From Polytrichum commune (lineage: Eukaryota > Streptophyta > Polytrichopsida > Polytrichales > Polytrichaceae), in the NCBI GenBank assembly GCA_950295325.1, contig OX485806.1:41414001-41478000 (forward strand): DNA of 64,000 nt, read 5' to 3'. The notes below the pieces were generated by a model. It did not search any database. It had not been told where the DNA came from and saw only the letters and a list, made by a program, of their open reading frames with translations. The translations under genes and the position numbers were made by a program. Below, in pieces: positions 33,307 to 44,703 of this stretch. Numbering within the stretch: the stretch's first letter is position 1; every line of letters begins with the position of its first letter.

Positions 33307-34601
33307 AAGTCATAAAAGGATTACCCCCACCAACCACGGTACGAGGAATCCGGAGTTTCCTAGGACAAGCTACTTACCATCGCAAATTCATATGGATGTA
33401 TGCGGAAATCACTCGACCTTTGTACTTACTACTTAAGAAAGGAGAAAAATACCTTTGGACCAAATCTTGCCAAGAGGCCTTCGACGAGGTAAAGAAAAAG
33501 CTTACCACCACACCTATTCTGATAACTCCCAATTGGACAATGGAGTTCCACGTGCATTGCGATGCCTCTAACATAGCCATTGGGGCCGTGTTGACCCAAA
33601 ATATACATGGAGACCAAGATTCTCCCATTCACTACGCAAGTCGACTTCTGAACAATGCATAAAAGAATTACAGCACCACTGAATGGGAAGCTTTAGCCAT
33701 GATTTATTCAGTGGGCAAATTTAGGCACTATCTACTAGCCAACCATTTTGTCTTCTACGTGGACCATCAAGCATTGATATACTTGGTCAACCGACTAGTA
33801 GTATTTGGACGAATTGCGAGATGGATGCTCTTACTTCAAGAATATGATTTTGAGGTTGTTTACAAACCCGATAGAAGACATGTCATGGCTGATCACTTAT
33901 CAAGGATTGAAAGTGGAGAAGAACCCTCAGGGATACAAGACCAATTCCCGGATGCGAGTTTATTCATGGTTCATGTGCAACCATTCGAAAACTGGCGAAT
34001 ACCTTTCATTGAGTACCTTACCCACGGAAGGTTGTTGTCGGCTCTAGCTACCCCACAAGAGCAGAACAAGATCAGACAACTAAGTGAACCATTCGTTCTA
34101 GACAACAAAAAACTCAAGCGGGTCAGTATCACCGGCAAAATACATGAGTGTATAGCCGGTGACATCATCGAAGAAATTATAAGTAAAGCCCACAAACATG
34201 AGGGTATACATTTCAATCTTATTACCGCATGGCATTACATTTTGCACACCCCATACTGGTGGCCTACTCGTAGGAAGGATGTTTTGGCATATTGCCAAGA
34301 ATGCTCAATGTGTAAGATTGTAAACAAGGGAGAGATGCACGACACCTTCACCTCACCCGATGTCAAAGACAATGATGACTTACTACCAATTGAGCCTTTG
34401 AAAGCAGGAGAAAATTTGACAGGAGGAACAGAACCCGATTGGACAACCCCATATGTCCAATACCTAACCCACGGAACCAAATGGGAAAGCGACCTACCTG
34501 AAGAAGAGAAGCAATTGATAGCTTATCGCAGTCAATTGATAGACGAGTCACACGGGTGGACACTTGACTGTCATCTACATAGACATACTCTCAAACCATG
34601 A
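33307..34601 (+). pseudogene. Ty3 RNase H and integrase zinc-binding region, no integrase core
   Basis: One frame from about 33303 to 34601 with a single TAA at 33660-33662. It holds IRSFLGQATYHRKFI (end of the RT connection), WTMEFHVHCDASNIAIGAVL (RNase H first Asp), TTEWEALAMIYSVGKFRHYL (Glu), FVFYVDHQALIYLV (Asp) and a terminal ADHLSRIES (Asp). Next, WRIPFIEYLTHGRLL, then the H2C2 zinc-binding motif (HKHEGIHF ... CQECSMCK) at about 34190-34315. Instead of a D-D-E integrase core, the frame continues with a segment containing PDWTTPYVQYLTHGTKWESD, a second version of the pre-zinc linker, and stops at 34599-34601. The element could not integrate itself. Confidence 0.8.
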
Positions 34602-34815
34602 GACCAACCTCCAATACGGCTGCCAGTTCCGTCCCTATGATAGTGTATTCACAATAGTTCCACATCCAAAAACCATGGATAATGGTGCTATGGTTGCAGC
34701 CGCCGTGAATGCCACATGAAGGAACGATTCTCTTGAACCCGATACATGGATGCTCACTGTTGGGAGCATAGAGCCAGGGCAAGCATGGGCCTACTCAACT
34801 TTGCCAAGTATCTAG
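34597..34815 (+). pseudogene. Unidentified open stretch following the pol frame
   Basis: In the +1 frame relative to the pol end, 34597-34815 is open apart from a TGA at 34717-34719. It reads FRPYDSVFTIVPHPKTMDN, then TWMLTVGSIEPGQAWAYSTL. The composition looks protein-like but I recognise no domain. It may be the continuation of the element's polyprotein after a frameshift, or a captured sequence. Confidence 0.35.
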
Positions 34816-37320
34816 GGGCATGGAAATGGATGGAACACGGCAGCAAGGAGCCCACGATCGGAAGGAGATGCATTGCTTCAAACGGCCAGTCCCTGGCATG
34901 CAAGTAGTAGATCGGGGAAGTGGCGTCCAGATGGGGAACGGGTGTCCCAAGGCCTTTAAGAGGGTCAATAAATTCCGCAAGGGCCACAAAAAACAGCATC
35001 AAAACTCTGACACCACCTCTGACTAGCTTAGCTAAGTTTTTTTCTCCTATTTTCATCAGTTGTAGTTGCAATAAGCAATTGTTGTTGTTGGCACCCCTGT
35101 GATTTCATGTTGTGGTCGCTAGTCGCCGTAACAGTTGTCGGATGGCCTGAGTTAATAAGTCCTCACCAAGTGAACAAAAAGAGGAAGGGCTAATGAGGTG
35201 CAGTTTGGATGGATTCTAGTAGGTCCTCGGCTGTGCCATTGTTTTTTGAGTTTTCTTTTAGTGTGGTGCTCTGGCAACCGGAAAAATAGGTCATTGGATG
35301 GGTCGCATGGGTAGGGTGCAAAAGCAAGGTCAAGAAGGGTTTGGTGGCGGCAAGCCAACCGGTTGCCGCCAATAAGAGGCAGTGAATGCTCGATGATCCT
35401 ACAGGTCTGTGGTGGATGGCTGGGCTTCAATTGTCTTTACCTCTATTGTTCTCTCTCTGTGCTTTATTTTTTTGAGCATGGGTTCGCCTGTCTCATAGGC
35501 CTAACCTACAATTAAGAAATTCTTGTGTACAGGGTTAGTTTTATGAGAGGGGTGAGAAGGAAGTCAAAGGAACTTGCATCCTTTTTTGGTGCACTGTTGC
35601 ATCTGCAAGTCCCAGACGTCCCAATTTATGTTGTTAATCATCAACCTAACAACTTTTCAATACGTGGCCGTATACTCAAAGACACTAAACTTTAAACCTT
35701 CCAGAGCAGGGGTTAAACCTCATGAGGGATTTGGAGGAAGTGGGATCAACGGGACACCTGAGTTTTATCTCATCCTTCATGCATGATCACTCTAGTCTGC
35801 AACCCATAGGCTAGTTGTCGTAATGCCGAATTGAATTCTAACCTCCGAAGCCAGAAACTCCTTTGGAATTTATGGTTACCACGGAACAATTCTCCCACCT
35901 TATGTTACAATCTGTGCACGTGGACTGTCATAAATTTATTTTGTTGTTTTTTTTTTCTTGTTGGTTCCATCTCGATACTAATGGTAGGCGAGAGAACTCG
36001 TTGCTCAAACCTTTATGATTCGAGCGTTGGTTCTTCCTCTGCTGCATCATGAGTTTATTGTTCAAGAGGGGAGGATGGATGTCTACATGGATAGGGTGAA
36101 ATGAACTAGGACACCCACTGTCCCGCAGCTAGTTCACAATGACATTGTAGCAACTGAAGCATCATACTAATTACCAATTCCAAGCTACTAACCGATTGAA
36201 ATCCCTACGTGGCCCTTGGTTAGCGTTTCATAGCTCTGCGCGGGGTTTTGTTGTGGGTTGGGTGGTGCTTCATTAATATGGGCAGGGAGATCAAGGCCAA
36301 TGGAGTCGAACATGTGTGAGGATGTTCGGCAACAACGGCTTTATTCTCGGTATTCTAGGGCTATATGTGGGAGGTGTCAACATCATCATCATCCCTTTCG
36401 CAAGGGATTCAAGGAGGCTCAGAAGGATTGGCAGGGCGGGCGCAAGGCGATAAGGGGACACGGGCAACAACTCGGCCGAGGCTGTAGAGAAGCGGGCCGC
36501 ACCGGAATGGGGAGTATTAGGCTAGGCATGGCAATAATGGAGAGTGGTGCACTAGTGATATATATAAGTTGTTGCTATAACACTTATGAAACTTTAAGAT
36601 AGGTATGACTTGTGTAACTCAAGCATTTGTGAATGCATGGATGTTTTTAATACAAGGGTGTCATGCTCACCATTTCACCCACAACCAAATGGAATGAAGG
36701 TGCACATGTGAAGCATAACCTAGGTCCTGTAAAGAAGGATTCCCCACCTGAACTAGGACGCATTCAAGGGTGGTGGATGAATCTTGCTCACAAAATATCG
36801 CCCGCCCAACATAATTCATAATGATTTTGGGCAACGCTAAGTCAATGAGGCATTGGTCAATCTATGACCGAAAGAACTTCACCGACTCGCTCTCCGCGAA
36901 AACACCTCCTGATTCTTTTGTAAATCACGCCAGCCTTATGTACATGGTATGAGGTATAGTGTTATTCTCCTGTCCGAAATCTTGGATCCGCTTTATTTGA
37001 TCATGACGAAAACCTCCGTATTCCTCCTCCAAATGAAGGTGAAATTCTTGTAGAGGATCAAAATCTGGCGGAGCCCATAAAAAAACCAATATCACTTAAG
37101 TACCCTGGGCATAACGGGAGAATGAAAAATATCAAGCTCAACGTGTTCGCAGATGTGGAAGCAAAAACTTTCTTTTTAGGTTCACTAGAGAAAGGTTCTT
37201 TCATATCTACTACAAAGACGCCCTTCGCTTGCTCCATCTTAACTACAAGAGCAACCAATGAACTTCAAGTCGCACCTTTTTTTAATGGGAAAACTAATTC
37301 TACCCGAGTCTCCTAATATC
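34816..37320. other. Distal part of retrotransposon block, mostly unassigned
   Basis: No intact gene. Around 36651-36700 one frame reads TRVSCSPFHPQPNGMKV, resembling the HPQ-x-NG motif near the catalytic Glu of integrases, so integrase debris may lie here. 37001-37316 (+) is open for over 100 residues (PPPNEGEILVEDQN, LAEPIKKPISLKYPGHNGRM) without a recognised domain. No LTR matching 26417-28109 was found. Confidence 0.35.
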
Positions 37321-39119
37321 GCTCTACCTGGAAAAACTCCATCTAATGAGCATCATTCCACTATTCATAAGTCTGGAGCGCTTTGCACTTCAAATGTTGG
37401 GGCAAAAGCTCAAATACATACCAATCATTAAAACTAGTATTATATTGTTGTTTCTTCCTCTTCCAAGTCCTAAATTGAATTTTCCAATCTTGTAAGGAAT
37501 TGGTCCCTGCTTGACCGGAAACCCGGTCTTGGATTCATTCTCGCGTTTCCATCTCCATATCGTTAAAGGACCCTATCCAAAAATGTGAGACCGAATGGTA
37601 GTCTCTTACGCCGAAATAAGTTAAAAAACCTTGTCAGGTGCTACCACTGGTTCAATGTATGAGAGGTTTGAAAATTAACCTTTCGATGTTCCTAGATATG
37701 AAGATCGATAAAGTTGGCTCCGAATTGTAATCATAAGTCCATAATAGGTTCGGTCATTGAAGCCATTGACCTAAACTAATTTGATGTCAAGGTGAAAGAT
37801 TAAAATATGAAACGCAAACTGCACATGCAACCACCACCAACCTTATGGTCTGTTGGTTATCAATCCAACCTCACCATAAAATAATATAAGCAATGCCCAC
37901 TTGGTGCACATACAAGGATCTCGTTGGTCATCACTCCAACCTCATCCTTATGATATCCTATCATAATTTTATACAACACAAAATGGGATAATGTTGGCAA
38001 CGTCTAACAACACAACCCGTCATAGAGAAAGGTACCACAATAAAATGCGGAAAATAATATAGTTGTAGTACAAAATTCTCTTTTTAAAACACTAATTTAG
38101 CAAAAATTAAAATTGATCGCGAACAATTGGTCGATGGTCAAACATAAGATATCTATATTGTCGTGGAGAAGAATTTGCATGTAAACACATCTTTCATCAC
38201 CCCACTACAACATAAAAACTTACTCCTACAACAATCTCCTGAAATTGTATTGCTAAATACAATTTGACCTTAATAATTATGTTATTAGGTCAAATGGTAA
38301 TTCCAAGTGCTATACAATTCTGAGTGGCAATCCCTCGGCAACGCAGTGCATATATGTCTAACCCCAATGCCCACCAATGTGCTCCCCAATAATTCAAATA
38401 TGTGGTTCTTTAAATGTTTTCCCCTTATTTTTTATTTTAAGCAAAAAAAATCAAAACACTTTCTTATGCCAAGTATCTCTCCCAACCCAATATGGAGGAA
38501 GAATAAACCAATCGCAAGTTTGCCAAAATCCCATGTCTTTTGCGTGTTCCCATATGTTCCTGTAAACTCGCTTCGCAATGCTCCACCTTTATCAAAACCC
38601 AAATACCTTAATTTTTCATAAGGTACTTGTGTATGATGACATCAGATTGTCCCAAGCCCCCAACTTCCATTTTTTATTAATGAAATTATTCTTGGCAATT
38701 TATTGTGCAAAAATGCGTATTTCATAAATCCAAAAATGATACCTTGAATAAAGTATGATTGAACGCCCAATAGGCTGTAGTTGTCGGTTGTTGGCCCAGC
38801 TTGGCCTGCGGCAGCCTTGCTGGATGCCGGCCAGCAACTATACCCTATTGTTGTAGGGTGGGGGGAGAAGGGACATGGGGGTCCTAGGGGAAGCCTAGCT
38901 GGGGGCCTAGGAAAATGGGGGGGAGGGGCTACCTAGGGTAGGCTAGGTAGTTAGGTTAGGCAGGGGGAAGGATGGAGAAAGGGAGGGGTGGTCGGTCCTG
39001 CCAGCTAGCCAGCCTGCTGTCGGTTGCTGCGGCGTGTCGCCTTGGCTAGGAGTTGCCGGAGTTCGGAGCCGACCAGGGGCTTTGGTTCTCGAAGTCGGCT
39101 CCTCCTTTCATTTTTTTTA
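37321..39119. other. Retrotransposon-derived or intergenic DNA, no gene seen
   Basis: AT-rich to about 38770, then a GC-rich patch at 38780-39110 with GGCTAG/GCCTAG and GGCCAGC-type words. It directly precedes the minus-strand LTR and may be its leader. No recognisable gag was found on the minus strand. Confidence 0.4.
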
Positions 39120-39764
39120 TAATTTTATTTGAATAAAATTGCACTTGAATTGAAATCAAGAGTGTTATTCTCAAGGTCAATGACGTGAATTCAAACTTGC
39201 AAGCAAACAAATGGAAAGAAATTCCATGGACAATTCAATAATTCATCACTATAATTAACTTGATGTAGCAATCATAAGCAAACATTTTTTTCCTTGTTGC
39301 TCCGCAAATCCGCGGTGTTTTTCACTCCGACACTCCGTAGCTTTGTCACTCCTTGTCCTCAAGCCTTCCCTTATATGTTATATCTCAAGAATGAAGAAGA
39401 AAAAAAGAACAATGGAGCAATCTTGCCAAGTGAGAAGGAAGAGAGTCAAACCCTTGCAAAAACTCTAATTTTATCTTCAAATACACATAATGAGTCAAGT
39501 TATCTCTCACTCCACCACATGAGAATCCAAAAATGTAAGTAAGGGGAGAAAAACTCAAGATTTATTGCAAAAACATGCAATCTTCACCTCACACAAACTC
39601 TCTTCACACACTTACTCATAAGGCTTGACTTGGCAAGAATGCCAAGCCAAGGAGGAGGCTCCTTGCTTAGGAGCATCTCTCCAACTCTTAGGATTCATCT
39701 ATCCAAATCTAAGTGAATGAAACCCTACGGATAGGTGTGGCCACCAACACCGCATACCGTGACA
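39120..39764 (-). repeat. LTR, minus orientation (5' LTR or solo LTR)
   Basis: On the minus strand it begins TGTCACGGTATGCGG at 39764. It shares about 340 bases of U3 with 23531-23870, has a TATA-like CATATAAGGGAAGG (39365-39378), then a leader with GGAGTGACAAAGCTACGGAG and TTGAGAATAACACTCTTGAT. The 3' end is not defined and 39120 is a guess from composition. It is a candidate 5' LTR for the minus-strand Ty3 element whose pol lies at 24-26 kb, with the plus-strand element nested between, but the two LTRs match only over U3. Confidence 0.6.
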
Positions 39765-39830
39765 TGTTGGTTCTCAATCATACACTAATCAAAATATAAG
39801 TGATTGATTAGGAAAAATAATAACATGCAT
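39765..39830 (+). mobile_element. MITE family A, right end of the split copy
   Basis: TTGGTTCTCAATCATACACT then AATCAAAATATAAGTGATTG, AAAAATAATAAC and ATGCATAC match the right end of the family (compare 3560-3661 and, inverted, 51944-52030). It begins exactly where the LTR ends and continues what is missing at 23420. Confidence 0.7.
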
Positions 39831-40280
39831 ACATTGTAAACATAATTCCAAGCCTTTAGTAAGGGTTAACCCTCAAGTGTCCCAAATGCTAAGACCAACC
39901 TTTTCATCTAGTAATACATGCATTTAAGTTATTTATTCTCATTGTTAGTTTATTATGTCAAAAGTCACCCTATCTAAAATTAACTTATTTTTCTAGTGAA
40001 TTTTTTAAATTGGTTCAATACTTTGATGTTAAAAATTCATGTACAAATATGCAACATGGATGCCCTTGGATGCAAAAATAGACATTTTATTTTTATCATC
40101 ATTAACAACAATTATAAGTATGTTTTTTAGTATTCTCCTTCACATAAGACAATATATGAACAAGGTTTAAAATGTATAAATATATATTTAGTAAGGTTTC
40201 CAAACTTGATGGAGCCTATATATATACATATCATAGACATACATATATATGTATATATACATTGTATATATGTATGTATA
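39831..40280. other. AT-rich stretch with (TATA/CATA)n, no gene
   Basis: 40218-40280 is a TATATACATA..TATGTATG simple repeat with inverted symmetry. Nothing else is supported. Confidence 0.5.
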
Positions 40281-40284
40281 CGAT

Positions 40285-40890
40285 TGAGACATGTGTCCTT
40301 CAAGATTTAAGGGCCACTTCACACTATGGCCAAAGGTCGAGAGGTAGTTGGTTTTCACGAATCATATTGCAAGAAACTAAGAATTTGGCCTTTCAACCCT
40401 TCACACTAGAGGCCAAAGTCCAAAGGCCGTCACTTTCCAAAATGCTTGCATGGCAATACTTTTTGACCAAGGCGACAAACTCTCGAAGTAAATTGGGGTC
40501 GGACAATAATGGAAACCCAAACTATGGTTGAAAGGCCATCGGTTTTTTTTCATTAAAAAATAAAAAACTGACAAGATTTTGGGCGTTAGATTGGAGGGGC
40601 TATTTTTGGAGGGACAAATGGTATGGTTTGGATCTTGGACTTAGGGCTTGGCCTTTGGAGGCTTCACATTATGGCCGTCCAAGTCAAGAGGCTATGGGGA
40701 GTTTATGGGTGAAAATTTGGACTTTGGGTTTGGCCTTTGAAGGTTTCACACTATGCTCGGCTAAAGGCTTCGATTCCTATATTTTATTGGCTATTTTTAG
40801 CCCATTGCTTTGGACTCTCAATAAAATTTGGCCATTCCCACGGCCTCTCGACTTGGATGGCCAAAGTGTGAAGCGGCCCCAAGTTAGCAC
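40285..40890. repeat. Cluster of direct and inverted GGCCTTTGAAGG / TTCACACTATGGCC repeats
   Basis: TTCACACTATGGCCAAAGGTCGAGAGG (40318-40344), GCTTCACATTATGGCCGTCC..CAAGAGGCTATGG (40660-40700) and GGTTTCACACTATG (40742-40755) are direct. 40836-40880, read on the minus strand, gives GGCCGCTTCACACTTTGGCC then AAGTCGAGAGGCCGTGG, an inverted copy. The structure is a fold-back with internal duplication of about 90 bp. Confidence 0.6.
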
Positions 40891-40910
40891 ATGCATTTCC
40901 TTCTCTTGCA

Positions 40911-41025
40911 CTCAAAGTCAAATGAGAAACCAAAATTGGGTGGAAGCAAATGAAGAGAAATAACCATAGCAGAGGAGTCAACAGGACCATTTTAAGACAA
41001 ATGGTATATGGTAACAATGAAGTTG
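40911..41025 (+). repeat. Dispersed repeat shared with 17123-17250
   Basis: CACTCAAAGTCAAATGAGAAACC, TGGGTGGAAGCAAATGAA and GGTAACAATGAAG follow the order found at 17123-17250. Confidence 0.65.
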
Positions 41026-41914
41026 CCTAGAAGCCTAAGTGCGTGCCCAACAATATGCGCAAAAAGTTGGGCAACATTAACCCGTAGCATCCTATGCGAC
41101 CATAATATGGTCATGAGTATTTCGTTGAAGCCCCTTTGACATTAGTTTGGATGGTTTATGGATTGTTTCAATTGCTCTTCTTGTTTATGTTCAAGTATGC
41201 TATGTCATGCTATGTGGATAATTATGATTCAACAAAGTTAGCTAAGTTTGGATTAAGTCAAATATGGGAGTGTGTTCTCAATTGGTTTATAGTAAAACCG
41301 GTTCATGAACCAAAACTTGACATTTGTCACCTGCTCGATTTAGGGGCAACATACCTAAGTATGTTTTTATGTTGATCCCTATGTGCAAATGATTCATAGT
41401 TGATTTAAAAAGTTGCATGACACTCAAGTGCAACATATCCTAAACATCTAATCTTGGAGTTTTTAGTTGGACATGTGTTGGTGGGTGCAAATCTATGCGG
41501 AAGGTGCATAATTGTGGCACCGTTGCCTCAAATTGCAAAACTTCCCAAAGAATCACCAAATAATGGTTCAAGATTTGTGAGTTGATTTGAGTAAGTACAT
41601 TGCCCTTCTTTTGAATGAGGGTAAAAATTCGTCATTTGAAAATGATTTGAGTGGAGGTTCGATCACTGACCCTAATTTAATATCTAAATTGCTACCCCTC
41701 AAGACCAATGTTAACATTCCTATTATAATTTCTTACACAATAAAACTTTAATATTTAAATTTGAACTATGAGTAGTCACCTCTAACCTACAAACAATTAT
41801 ATGGTTGAATTCAAAAAAAACTTTAGATCTTCAGCTTCGGTCGCTGAAATTGAGGTCACATTTTCTGGGCAGATTTTAGGGAAATTGGGCGTGGGAAGTT
41901 AGGAGTTAAAAGAG
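41026..41914. other. Intergenic, no gene seen
   Basis: Short ORFs only. Composition rises in GC from about 41915, marking the upstream region of the VQ gene. Confidence 0.5.
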
Positions 41915-43416
41915 ATGAAAATTATCCGGGTGGACAACATCCCACTGCAACCCCGCCCAACCCGACCCCGCCCGTCGGGGCGGGTAAGGTGCAGGCTGGG
42001 CAGGTCAGGTCAGTCAGGTCAGGTCGGCCGTGTAGCCCGGGAGGCCGTTTGCCGTGGGCCGGGTGGCCGGGTGGGCTGGGCTGGGTTGGACCCTGTCTCT
42101 CTGTCTTCCTCCATCATCGTCTCCCCTATACTCACTTTCCATTGCTCCCCCGAGCTCGCCGCTCTTTAGTAGTAGTCCTCGGGCGCCTCGCTGTGCCTTT
42201 TTCGCCCTCGCTTCGCCAGGTACACGCTTCAACGGGTTCCCGCGTTTATAGCGGTCCCAACGAGCCTTTCCGGGCTCACTTTAGACCCGCAGAACTCCCA
42301 CCCGGCCACTGGTTTCCCAAGTTAGTCGAACGGATTTTATTCCTATTGCGGTGTGGCTGGCCAGAGTTAACAAACATCATTGCAGCGTCTCAGGTGTTGT
42401 TCGTTCTTTTAACTTAGGTGCCTTCTTCTCATCTGTTGGCTTGTTTTGCTTGCAAGCCTTGTGTAGCATTAACTCTCTCTCTCTCTCTCTTTCTCTCCGT
42501 ACTACTGCGTTTTGAGTTGTGGAAGGGTTTGCCGCGTGTTCTTTTGGCAGGGGAGGAGGGGGTTAACTCTTAACATCCTGCGGAGAGATAGAGATAGAGA
42601 TAAAGAGAGAACGCAGGGGTTAATAATAATGTTGCGTTGAACAGATAGGTGTGTCGATGAGTCTGGCTCTGTAAGTAGACGTTCATACTGACGAGGCTTT
42701 TTGCGGCACGTGTACAATCTGAAGATAGATAGAGAGATACATACATACATGATACATACATGCGCCTTGTGTAAGTAGACAGATATAATAACTTACTTGA
42801 AAACTTAACCCGCTGCGAGCAAGTGTGTGAGTGAGCCGTTTTCGCAGTTTCACTGCGCATCACAAGACACTTAGGCTCACAGGCACAAGCCCGGTAGATG
42901 CAAGTCACACAGCCGTTTTACAGCTCAGAATTTCCATCAAAAGACTGCAAGCCTTAATGTGTTTCTTTATCGCAGCCTTGTTGTATAGGGAACAAGGTAA
43001 CGAGGTTATGAGCTATCTATCCTTTGCGTCTGTGGCCAATGTATATGCATGCCGGTGGTAGTGATCTGCACACTAGAGCACCTCTTCTGCTGTGGACTGA
43101 GTCGCACCACGACGCTCTGTCGAAGAAAAGCCTAAGCCTCTCCTGTCGTAGACATCTCTGCAAAGTTCACTAAAATGCATACTAGCATGTCCTTCTGAGA
43201 ATATAGATCCACCCATGTATAGGAAGTTCTTTCTTGTGTAGGTAGGCTCCAGGTTCTTGTCCCGATTGCATCATCCCAGGGTGTAATGGGGGTGGTCTTT
43301 GTCTCATTGTGCACTTTGTCGTCAACACTGTAAGAAGGGTGACCACATTGCAAAGTGCACAGGATCATCATCACATTGGCGTCGGCTGGAAGGTGTACGG
43401 TAGTGAGGTGGAGTAG
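41915..43416 (+). promoter_or_regulatory. GC-rich and pyrimidine-rich upstream region of the VQ gene
   Basis: 41950-42080 is GC-rich with CAGGTCAGGT-type repeats. 42105-42215 is C/T-rich (CTCTGTCTTCCTCC). 42471-42500 is a (CT)n tract of about 30 bases, common in plant core promoters and 5' leaders. 42571-42615 and 42722-42760 carry GAGATA and (CATA)n microsatellites. No TATA box stands out. A 5' exon and leader intron are possible (AG at about 42394 followed by GTGTTG) but unproven. Confidence 0.45.
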
Positions 43417-43830
43417 TGCAGGTTTGAGGGAGAGCTTGGTCTAAGTTAGATATGTATGTGTCATTGCGGGAAATTGGTCAAGACCGTCGTTCCTGAGGGT
43501 GAAAGGAAGGGGACTGAGTTCAGAAGTGCTAGCATATCTATGAAGAGAGAACAGAGCATAGCATAGGTTTGAGGAGAGCTCAGAAGTGCCGTACTGGACT
43601 AAGTTAGATATGTATGTTTCATTGCGGGGGTTGAGAAGAAATCGGTCAAGTTCATGTCTGAGTTTCTGAGGGTGAAAGAAGTGCAAGCATAGCTATGAAG
43701 AGAGCATAGCATAGGTTTGAGGAGAGCTTGGAAGTGCTGCACTGCTCTAGATATGTATGTAAGAAGGAATTGGTCAAGTTTATCATTTATGAGTTTGTGA
43801 GGGTCAAAGGAGGGGGGGGGGACTGAGATC
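43417..43830 (+). repeat. Degenerate tandem repeat, about 150 bp x 3, just upstream of the VQ start codon
   Basis: Shared blocks in each unit are AGGTTTGAGG.GAGCT, AGTTAGATATGTATGT (CTCTAGATATGTATGT in unit 3), TTGGTCAAG, GAGGGTGAAAG and AGCATAGCTATGAAGAGAG. Units start near 43417, 43567 and 43711. The array ends about 50 bases before the ATG at 43882 and so is probably in the 5' leader or core promoter. Confidence 0.75.
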
Positions 43831-43881
43831 AGAGGTTTATTCTCTGCTTGAAGAAGATTAGTGGAAACATAACCCTCAGCC

Positions 43882-44703
43882 ATGAAGAGAGGTGGAGGGA
43901 ATTGCTCGAATGGGAGCAGGGAGCCGTTGTGTTCCCCGTCAAGTAGGAAGGTTTTGCCGCCGCAGAGTCCAACGGGGTTAGGGTCTCTCTCACTCCAGGA
44001 GAAGGAAAGGAACAACAACAACCAGGAGTTCGCGTCCACGACGACATTTGTACAAGTAGACACGTCGAGTTTCCGCGAGCTGGTGCAGAAGCTGACAGGC
44101 GCGTCGGACTCCGATGTGGAGAAGCTGCCGATCACGTTACCCACCAGGCAAGCCTCTCGAGGAGGAGGGGATCAGAGCGGCGGCGGGGAGCACCGATATA
44201 AGATGGACAACACGTTTGGGGGTTTGATCCCGAAGCCGGTGGGAGACTTGAGTGCACGAAGACCCGCTTTTAAGCTACATGAGAGGAGACAGTCGAATCT
44301 CAGGAAGCTGGATGTGAAGGCTATTGGTGCAGCAGCCGCATTCCGGCGCGGAGTGAGTGGATACGGTCACGGTGGATGTTCCCCGACATCGGACCTTTCT
44401 CCCAAGTTCCCCTGCATTCCTATTAGCCCTGTCACTCCTCTCACCATGGATGTTTTTGAGAATGCGCATGCCCCTACTACACCCACTTCGTATGAGGGTT
44501 ACACATGCCTCAGACCCAAGGAAGCAGTAGCAACACCAGTTTCTTCATCGTCCCAGCAGGATGCAGCGGAATCAAAGCCAGCAGAGCGAGATCCTCATTT
44601 CTTTCTACACCCTTCACCACACTTTCATGAGAAGCCACGGCAACAACCTGAGCTTCTGACGCTCTTCCCTCTCACTTCTCCACGAGCTTCGGAAACCTCA
44701 TGA
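43882..44703 (+). CDS. VQ-motif protein, MAPK-substrate (VQ4/VQ13-like) type
   Basis: An intact single-exon frame of 273 residues, typical of intronless VQ genes. Residues 55-73 contain TTFVQVDTSSFRELVQKLTG, with the F-x3-V-Q-x-L-T-G core at 64-73. VQ proteins bind WRKY transcription factors through this motif, in the nucleus, and tune defence and growth genes. Further blocks are PAFKLHERRQSNLRKLDV (128-145), IPISPVTPLTMD (179-190), APTTPTSYEGY (197-207) and a C-terminal LLTLFPLTSPRA (258-269). Several Ser-Pro/Thr-Pro sites (SP at 29-30, 166-167, 172-173, 181-182, 265-266) match the VQ subgroup phosphorylated by MAP kinases (MVQ). Start ATG 43882 is the first in frame and is followed by a low-complexity N-terminus as in relatives. 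The stop is TGA 44701-44703. WRKY binding and MAPK regulation are inferred from the family. Confidence 0.9.
   Translation: MKRGGGNCSNGSREPLCSPSSRKVLPPQSPTGLGSLSLQEKERNNNNQEFASTTTFVQVDTSSFRELVQKLTGASDSDVEKLPITLPTRQASRGGGDQSGGGEHRYKMDNTFGGLIPKPVGDLSARRPAFKLHERRQSNLRKLDVKAIGAAAAFRRGVSGYGHGGCSPTSDLSPKFPCIPISPVTPLTMDVFENAHAPTTPTSYEGYTCLRPKEAVATPVSSSSQQDAAESKPAERDPHFFLHPSPHFHEKPRQQPELLTLFPLTSPRASETS

Noticed and set aside
34754-35071. 105-residue minus-strand ORF
   Set aside because: No domain recognised and overlapping open frames on the other strand; likely chance.
36651-36700. HPQPNG-like peptide suggesting an integrase or Copia core
   Set aside because: Too short, with stops close by on both sides; recorded only as possible debris.
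41989-42417. 142-residue ORF upstream of the VQ gene
   Set aside because: GC-rich and built from CAGGT/GGCCGGG repeats; probably promoter or leader, with no domain.
43599-44144. 181-residue minus-strand ORF opposite the VQ gene
   Set aside because: It is the antisense shadow of a well-supported coding frame and of its upstream repeats; no domain.
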